This document shows positions 5,922 to 9,745 of a DNA stretch of 9,745 nt, piece by piece. How positions within the stretch are numbered: position 1 is the stretch's first letter; each line of letters starts with the position of its first letter. Made by a program: the position numbers and the translations under genes. The notes beneath the pieces were generated by a model, which was not told where the DNA came from, ran no database searches, and worked only from the letters and a program-made list of their open reading frames with translations. The DNA comes from Chloroflexota bacterium (lineage in GTDB: Bacteria > Chloroflexota > Anaerolineae > Aggregatilineales > Phototrophicaceae), in NCBI GenBank assembly GCA_003242205.1, contig QGUR01000168.1, positions 1-9,745 on the forward strand, given 5' to 3'.

Positions 5922-6869
5922 ATGAGCGTTGTCTGTTTCGGCGAATTGTTGATCGATTTTGTCGCGCTTGAAACCGGCGTCACCGTCGGCGAGGCATCCG
6001 GCTTCCTCAAGAAGCCCGGCGGCGCGCCCGCTAACGTCGCCGTCGCCGTCAGACGGCTGGGTTATGAGAGCGCGTTTCTAACGCAGGTCGGCGACGACCC
6101 GTTCGGCCACTATCTGGCAGGTGTGCTGGAGGCCGAAAAGGTGGACGTCAGCGGCATCCGCTATTCCGGTGAAGCCCGCACGGCGCTGGCGTTCGTCTCG
6201 CTGCGCGCCGATGGGGAGCGCAGCTTCATGTTTTACCGCCATCCCAGCGCCGACATGCTCATGCGCCCCGAAGACGTTGCCATGGACGTGATCGAGCGCG
6301 GTCAGATATTTCACTATGGCTCGATCACCCTCATCGGCGAGCCAAGCCGCAGCGCCACGCTGGCCGCCGTCAACCACGCCCGGCAGGCGGGCAAACTCAT
6401 CTCCTATGACCCCAACCTACGGCTGGCATTGTGGCCGAGCGCTGAAGCGGCCCGCGAAGGTATGCTGGCCGGGCTGGATTACGCTCACATCGTCAAGGTA
6501 AGCGACGAAGAACTGGAATTCCTGACCGGCGGGCAGGACGTGACGCCGCTGTGGCGCGACGACACGCGGCTGATCATCGTCACGCATGGCCCCGGCGGCG
6601 CGACCCTCTACACGCGAGACAGCCGCCACCACGAACCGGGCTACCGGGTTGCCGCCGTCGATACGACCGGCGCGGGCGATGGCTTCGTGGCGGGCGTGCT
6701 GGCGCGCCTGCTCGACTTCGGCGATAGCTGGACATCGCACCTGCCCGAAATCGCGCGCTTTGCCAACGCCGTTGGCGCGCTGACCACCACCGAGCGCGGC
6801 GCGATTCCGGCGCTGCCGTCGCGTGAAACGGTCGAGCGTTTCATGCGCGAGCGTGAAGGCTGCGAGTAA
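5922..6869 (+). CDS. PfkB-family carbohydrate kinase, fructokinase-like
   Basis: This is a cytoplasmic sugar kinase transferring phosphate from ATP to a hexose or keto-sugar acid. The 315 residues are the normal family length. The N-terminus FGELLIDFV and KPGGAPANVAVAVRRLG (31-47) form the first PfkB signature, in the GGAP-x-N form typical of fructokinases. SYDPNLR (161-167), VKVSDEELEFLTG (191-203) and THGPGGATLY (221-230) follow. The second signature, VDTTGAGDGFVAGVLA (246-261), carries catalytic Asp253, and ERGAIPALPS is near the end. Fructokinase is most likely; 2-keto-3-deoxygluconate kinase or another PfkB specificity cannot be excluded. The ATG is chosen because GAGG lies 7 nt upstream and the conserved core starts at residue 3; an upstream TTG at 5886 lacks support. 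No sugar transporter or hydrolase gene is nearby to suggest the pathway. No terminator is seen after the stop. Confidence 0.93.
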   Translation: MSVVCFGELLIDFVALETGVTVGEASGFLKKPGGAPANVAVAVRRLGYESAFLTQVGDDPFGHYLAGVLEAEKVDVSGIRYSGEARTALAFVSLRADGERSFMFYRHPSADMLMRPEDVAMDVIERGQIFHYGSITLIGEPSRSATLAAVNHARQAGKLISYDPNLRLALWPSAEAAREGMLAGLDYAHIVKVSDEELEFLTGGQDVTPLWRDDTRLIIVTHGPGGATLYTRDSRHHEPGYRVAAVDTTGAGDGFVAGVLARLLDFGDSWTSHLPEIARFANAVGALTTTERGAIPALPSRETVERFMREREGCE

Positions 6870-6926
6870 GCCCTGCCCGGTCGCTACTCTCACCAACCGT
6901 TCATGCCCTGCCGGCCGAGTTCCCCA

Positions 6927-6950
6927 TATAATTAAAATGGTAATTACAAT
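6927..6950 (+). promoter_or_regulatory. AT-rich promoter island before the stress-protein gene
   Basis: A 25-bp AT-rich block in GC-rich surroundings contains a perfect TATAAT (6927-6932) and a TACAAT (6945-6950). Neither has a recognisable -35 at 16-18 bp, and I do not see a Bacillus SigB pattern. The leader would be about 30-50 nt and carries a strong GGAGG (6978-6982) 6 nt before the ATG at 6989. Confidence 0.45.
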
Positions 6951-6988
6951 ACCGCAGCGCTGCCCGAAGCAGCATATGGAGGAAACTT

Positions 6989-7711
6989 ATGGCCCGGACA
7001 ATTGTGGCCCTATACGACAACTTTGACATCGCCAAGCGGGCGGTGCAGGAACTCGTCGATGCCGGATTCGATCGTGAAAACATCAGTCTGGTGGCGAACG
7101 ACGCAAGCGGCGAATATAGCCGCAGCTACGTCGAGCGTCAGGACGTTGAAAATGACGACGTGAGCGCCGCTGAGGGCGCGGGCTTCGGCGCAGTGGTCGG
7201 CGCGCTGGTCGGTCTGGGCGTGGCGCTGATTCCGGGCATTGGCCCGGTGCTGGCGGCTGGCCCGCTGGCGGCAGCGCTGATGGCCGGTATCGGCGCAGCA
7301 GCGGGCGCGGCGACCGGCGGCGTTGTCGCCGGGTTGGTCGATTTCGGCGTGCCGGAAGAAGAGGCCCACGTTTACGCCGAAGGTCTGCGACGCGGCGGCA
7401 CACTCGTCAGCGTAACGGCTGATGACATGCATGCCGGTCGAATCGAAGAGATCATGAACCGCCACGATCCTATCGACCTCGATCACCGCGCGGCGATGTG
7501 GCGTGAAAGCGGCTGGGAAGCATTCGAGGCCGACTCCGAGCCGTATGACAGCGACACCCTTCGCCGCGACGTCTATCCGAGGGCGACCAGCGACCAGGGC
7601 ATGGCGCGCACCGGTTCGGCGGGGGATCTGTCCTACCGGGACCCGGACGAAACACAGGAACACCGCGCAGTCGCTAACCGGGGCAGCGCGCGCATCTACA
7701 CCAGAGAGTAG
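6989..7711 (+). CDS. General stress protein-like (YflT/Gsp17M-type) glycine-zipper protein
   Basis: The 240-residue product has an N-terminal alpha/beta domain, about residues 1-40 (IVALYDNFDIAKRAVQELV, then AGFDRENISLVA). This matches the start of YflT/Gsp17M-like stress proteins, where the strand-helix-strand pattern is usual. A Gly/Ala-rich hydrophobic stretch (about 62-120) is a glycine-zipper-like hairpin that could insert in or lie against the membrane. It is followed by DFGVPEEEAHVYAEGLRRGGTLVSV (two parts, about 118-142), the usual second half of these proteins. The last 75 or so residues are charged, probably disordered and poor in hydrophobics. The biochemical role of the family is not established; induction by heat, salt or general stress is known in relatives. 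The start is well fixed by GGAGG 6 nt upstream. The gene has its own promoter island and terminator, so it is probably monocistronic. Confidence 0.82.
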   Translation: MARTIVALYDNFDIAKRAVQELVDAGFDRENISLVANDASGEYSRSYVERQDVENDDVSAAEGAGFGAVVGALVGLGVALIPGIGPVLAAGPLAAALMAGIGAAAGAATGGVVAGLVDFGVPEEEAHVYAEGLRRGGTLVSVTADDMHAGRIEEIMNRHDPIDLDHRAAMWRESGWEAFEADSEPYDSDTLRRDVYPRATSDQGMARTGSAGDLSYRDPDETQEHRAVANRGSARIYTRE

Positions 7712-7738
7712 CTGCGCTACAGGCGAGGCAACTTCCGG

Positions 7739-7771
7739 TCGCGGGGGCCAGTAACAGGTCCCCGCGATTTT
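7739..7771 (+). terminator. Intrinsic terminator after the stress-protein gene
   Basis: TCGCGGGG (7739-7746) pairs perfectly with CCCCGCGA (7760-7767), extended by a G-U pair on the loop side, and is followed directly by TTTT (7768-7771) and GATT. It lies 27 bp after the stop at 7711, as expected for a Rho-independent terminator on the plus strand. Confidence 0.8.
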
Positions 7772-7805
7772 GATTCCACGACCTGCGCGCCTGGCCAGCT
7801 TGCAC

Positions 7806-7830
7806 TACAATCAAGCGGAGCGAAGGAGGT
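7806..7830 (+). promoter_or_regulatory. -10-like box and consensus ribosome binding site of the SH3-repeat gene
   Basis: AAGGAGGT (7823-7830) is a full match to the anti-Shine-Dalgarno consensus, 7 nt before the ATG at 7838, and fixes the start. TACAAT (7806-7811) just upstream could be a -10 box, but no -35 is visible and transcription would begin close to the ribosome site, so the promoter part is weak. The terminator at 7739-7771 means a promoter should exist in this gap. Confidence 0.5.
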
Positions 7831-7837
7831 CACGCCC

Positions 7838-8758
7838 ATGCTCCGCATTCTGTTCACCGGCCTGGCCGCCGGGCTAATATTACTCGTGTGCGTCTTTGCC
7901 TCGACGACCGTGCAGGCGCAGGATGAACCCTGTTCGGAACCGCTGCCGCTTGTGATCGGGCAGAACATCTACACACGCCCCGGCGTTTTCATCCGCAACC
8001 TGCCGTCGCTCTCTGGCGCGCGCGTTGGCTACTATCCCTCAAGCATCACACTACGCGTCACCGGCTCGCCCGTCTGCGCCGACGGCTATAACTGGTGGCC
8101 GGTCGAAGGACCGGGCAATCCCGGCTGGATCGCCGAAGGCAAGCCCGATTTTCGCCTGATTTTCCCCGACGATACTTATGTGGTGACCAACGACTGCGCG
8201 CCGCCGCTGGCGCTGCCTGAAGGCGCAGGTCTGCGCGTCATCAATGGCGCTCGCGTGCGCGCCGTGCCGGGCGCAATGGCCCGCGTGCTGGCCTATGTCG
8301 GCCCCAACACCCTGCTCAGCGTGCGCGGCCAGCCGGAATGCGTCGGCGGCATCAACTGGTGGCCCGTCTGGACGCCCGCCGGCGGCGAACAGTTTGCCGA
8401 AGGCTGGATTGCCGAAAGCGATGATGGGTTGCCGGTGGTCGAACCGAATCGCGTCGTTCTACCGGGCGAAGCGGCCTGCGCGCCGCCGTACCGTCGTCTG
8501 GGGATCGGCGTTCGCGCAGTCGTCACCTATCGCGACGACAGGCCGAAGAACCTGCGCGCGGCTCCGGGACGCGACGCGCCGGTTCTCAACACCCTGCTGA
8601 AGAACGTGGCCGTCGATATCATCGGCGGGCCGGAATGTCGCGATGGGCTGAACTGGTGGCAAATTCGGGTGGTCGGCATCCCGGAAACCGTTGGCTGGAT
8701 GGCCGAAGGCGGGACCGCCGCCGGGGGCTACTGGCTGCTGCCTATCGGGTTGGAGTGA
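7838..8758 (+). CDS. Secreted protein with three SH3-like (SH3b) repeats
   Basis: The 306-residue product starts with a Sec signal peptide: Arg3, a hydrophobic core to about residue 24, and likely cleavage after TVQA (27) or VQAQ (28). Three tandem bacterial SH3-like modules follow, at about 32-101, 120-193 and 214-291. Each begins near a cysteine (C32, C120, C214), has an R-x-x-P segment (RNLPSLSG, RAVPGAMA, RAAPGRDA), then P-x-C-x-x-G-x-NWW (second cysteines C80, C168, C267), and ends with GW-I/M-AE. Such modules often bind cell-wall or surface ligands. No enzyme domain, membrane anchor or sorting signal is visible, so the whole mature protein is the repeat array. The two cysteines per module, 48-53 residues apart, suggest one disulfide per module outside the cytoplasm. 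No lipobox is seen. The gene sits between two terminators and appears to be a single-gene unit. Ligand unknown. Confidence 0.85.
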   Translation: MLRILFTGLAAGLILLVCVFASTTVQAQDEPCSEPLPLVIGQNIYTRPGVFIRNLPSLSGARVGYYPSSITLRVTGSPVCADGYNWWPVEGPGNPGWIAEGKPDFRLIFPDDTYVVTNDCAPPLALPEGAGLRVINGARVRAVPGAMARVLAYVGPNTLLSVRGQPECVGGINWWPVWTPAGGEQFAEGWIAESDDGLPVVEPNRVVLPGEAACAPPYRRLGIGVRAVVTYRDDRPKNLRAAPGRDAPVLNTLLKNVAVDIIGGPECRDGLNWWQIRVVGIPETVGWMAEGGTAAGGYWLLPIGLE

Positions 8759-8775
8759 CGACACCCACTGAAACG

Positions 8776-8828
8776 CCGGAACCCGCCCGCTGACGACGGC
8801 CTTTCCCGTTTCGACGGGCGGGTTTCGG
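8776..8828. terminator. Bidirectional hairpin between convergent genes
   Basis: CCGGAACCCGCCCG (8776-8789) pairs with CGGGCGGGTTTCGG (8815-8828): 14 bp with one G-U pair, including a perfect 10-bp core. The 25-nt loop can form an inner hairpin (ACGG 8796-8799 with CCGT 8806-8809). It starts 17 bp after the plus-strand stop at 8758 and ends 8 bp before the minus-strand stop at 8839-8837. There is no classical U-tract on either side, so it may act with Rho or as an mRNA 3' end stabiliser. Confidence 0.65.
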
Positions 8829-8836
8829 GATGTGGC

Positions 8837-9745
8837 TCACTCGCTCTTCAGCGCGACAACAGGCAACAGGCGCGCGGCGCGCAAAGCCGGGAACAGGCCC
8901 GCGCCCAGACCGACCGCCGTCGCCAGAACGACGGCGAACAGCGAAAGTTCCGGCGGGATGATGACCAGCTTGCCCTGAAGCTGCGACGGGTCGATGGGCA
9001 GGAACATCGGCCCGCCCTGATTCTGCGGCGCATTCTCGATCGCCGTATTGATGACATTGCCGAGCAGCAGCGCCACGCTCAGCCCGGCCACGCCGCCCGC
9101 CAGCCCCACCATGCCCGCCTCGATCAGAAAGACCGTCAGCACATCGCGGTCGGTCGCGCCGATGGCTTTCATCAGGCCGATTTCCTTCGTGCGTTCCAGA
9201 ATCGCCATCGTCATGGTGTTGGCGACGCCGAACGCCGCCACCAGCAGCGCGACCGCTCCGACGCCGCCGAGCATCAGCCGCATCGTGCCGAAGAAGTTGT
9301 TGAGCTGGTTCAAAAACTCGCCCATGCCGCCGGGTATGTAGCCCATCTCGCGGATCGCATTCGAAACGCTGTCCGTCGCCTCGCGGCTGGTGGTGCGCAC
9401 GATGACCTGCTCGAACCGGAAGGTGTCCGGATCAACCTTCTGCCCTGTAATCCATTCGTTGTGCTTCAGCACGTCCTCGAATGGCATGAACACCATCCAG
9501 TCGTAGCTGCTGCCCGGCGTGAGCACACCGCTGAACTCAATATTGACGCGGCGCTCGACCGGCTGCTCGCCTGTCCACTGCATCAACACGAGCTTGAGCG
9601 GTGTATTCAGCAGGTCGACCGTCACCGGCTGCCATTCTTCGGCGCGCGGGTCGAAAAACTGCTCGGCAACCATGCCACCCGCCAGCCCTTGCCCCGGTTG
9701 CAGCAAAATTGCCCCCTTTTCCCGCGTACCCCCCAAAACGGCAAA
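8837..9745 (-). CDS. FtsX/MacB-type ABC transporter permease, N-terminus outside the window
   Basis: This is the membrane subunit of a MacB/LolC-like ABC system, which typically moves lipoproteins, peptides or drugs at the outer face using its extracytoplasmic domain. About 302 C-terminal residues are present. The first 140 or so belong to the periplasmic/extracellular core domain. A membrane helix (about 155-178 counted from 9736) and the family hallmark GVANTMTMAILERTKEIGLM-KAIGATDRDV (about 170-199, cytoplasmic coupling region) follow, then a helix at about 203-228. An extracytoplasmic loop of about 35 residues comes next, with a last helix (264-287) ending ALRAARLLPVVALKSE. The frame stays open to the window edge, so the first helix and about 100 residues lie beyond it. 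A TTG at 9736 is not a believable start. The partner ATPase is not in the window and should lie further right. This transporter is unrelated to the ABC-2 pair at 13-1516. Confidence 0.92.
   Translation of the reverse strand, partial: FAVLGGTREKGAILLQPGQGLAGGMVAEQFFDPRAEEWQPVTVDLLNTPLKLVLMQWTGEQPVERRVNIEFSGVLTPGSSYDWMVFMPFEDVLKHNEWITGQKVDPDTFRFEQVIVRTTSREATDSVSNAIREMGYIPGGMGEFLNQLNNFFGTMRLMLGGVGAVALLVAAFGVANTMTMAILERTKEIGLMKAIGATDRDVLTVFLIEAGMVGLAGGVAGLSVALLLGNVINTAIENAPQNQGGPMFLPIDPSQLQGKLVIIPPELSLFAVVLATAVGLGAGLFPALRAARLLPVVALKSE

Noticed and set aside
9669..9736. Internal start (TTG at 9736 or ATG at 9672) making the FtsX-type permease complete
   Set aside because: The frame is open to the window edge, and the family needs an N-terminal membrane helix and more of the core domain before this point.
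1..9745. tRNA/rRNA genes, CRISPR array, prophage, toxin-antitoxin pair or complete insertion sequence
   Set aside because: I looked for TTCGAATC-type T-loops, regularly spaced repeats, transposase or integrase motifs and small paired ORFs in the intergenic gaps and found none that hold up.

Overview
The window is GC-rich bacterial chromosome (about 60% G+C judged by eye) with densely packed genes. It shows no rRNA, tRNA, CRISPR array, prophage or complete mobile element. The set of paralogue types fits an environmental bacterium, most plausibly Chloroflexota: a large GT39-type membrane glycosyltransferase, a cytosolic sulfatase-like enzyme with Thr in place of Cys/Ser, a secreted SH3-like repeat protein, and ABC-2 and FtsX/MacB-type exporters. 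That assignment is an inference from gene style; no phylogenetic marker is present.

Layout. Positions 1-5722 form a minus-strand block, read right to left: GT39-like polytopic membrane protein (3863-5722), sulfatase-like hydrolase/transferase (2240-3793), endonuclease III nth (1568-2230), ABC-transporter ATPase (596-1516) and its ABC-2 permease partner (13-603). The permease is short, only about three membrane segments, and runs into an AT-rich end. Small gaps and overlaps (69, 9, 51 and -8 bp) suggest one transcription unit. An extended -10 promoter at 5810-5818 is the likely start, with possible internal starts before the sulfatase and directly before the ATPase. The ATPase promoter would give a leaderless message.

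Positions 5723-5921 are a divergent regulatory region. The minus-strand promoter lies beside a plus-strand promoter (TTGAGC, 17 bp, TACTAT) whose spacer carries a short inverted repeat. Rightwards come a PfkB/fructokinase-type sugar kinase (5922-6869), a YflT/Gsp17M-like stress protein (6989-7711) with an AT-rich promoter island and its own intrinsic terminator, and a secreted protein with three SH3-like repeats (7838-8758). A strong hairpin at 8776-8828 separates this group from a convergent FtsX/MacB-type ABC permease (8837-9745), whose N-terminus lies outside the window.

Functionally the region leans towards the cell envelope: lipid-linked glycosyl transfer, a possible phospho/sulfo-ester transferase, two exporters and a surface or secreted repeat protein. 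One DNA repair gene, one sugar kinase and one stress gene are mixed in. I found no convincing undescribed multi-gene system. The best leads are the truncated ABC-2 permease, the Thr-type sulfatase paired with the GT39 protein, the cysteine-paired SH3 repeat protein and the leaderless ATPase start.
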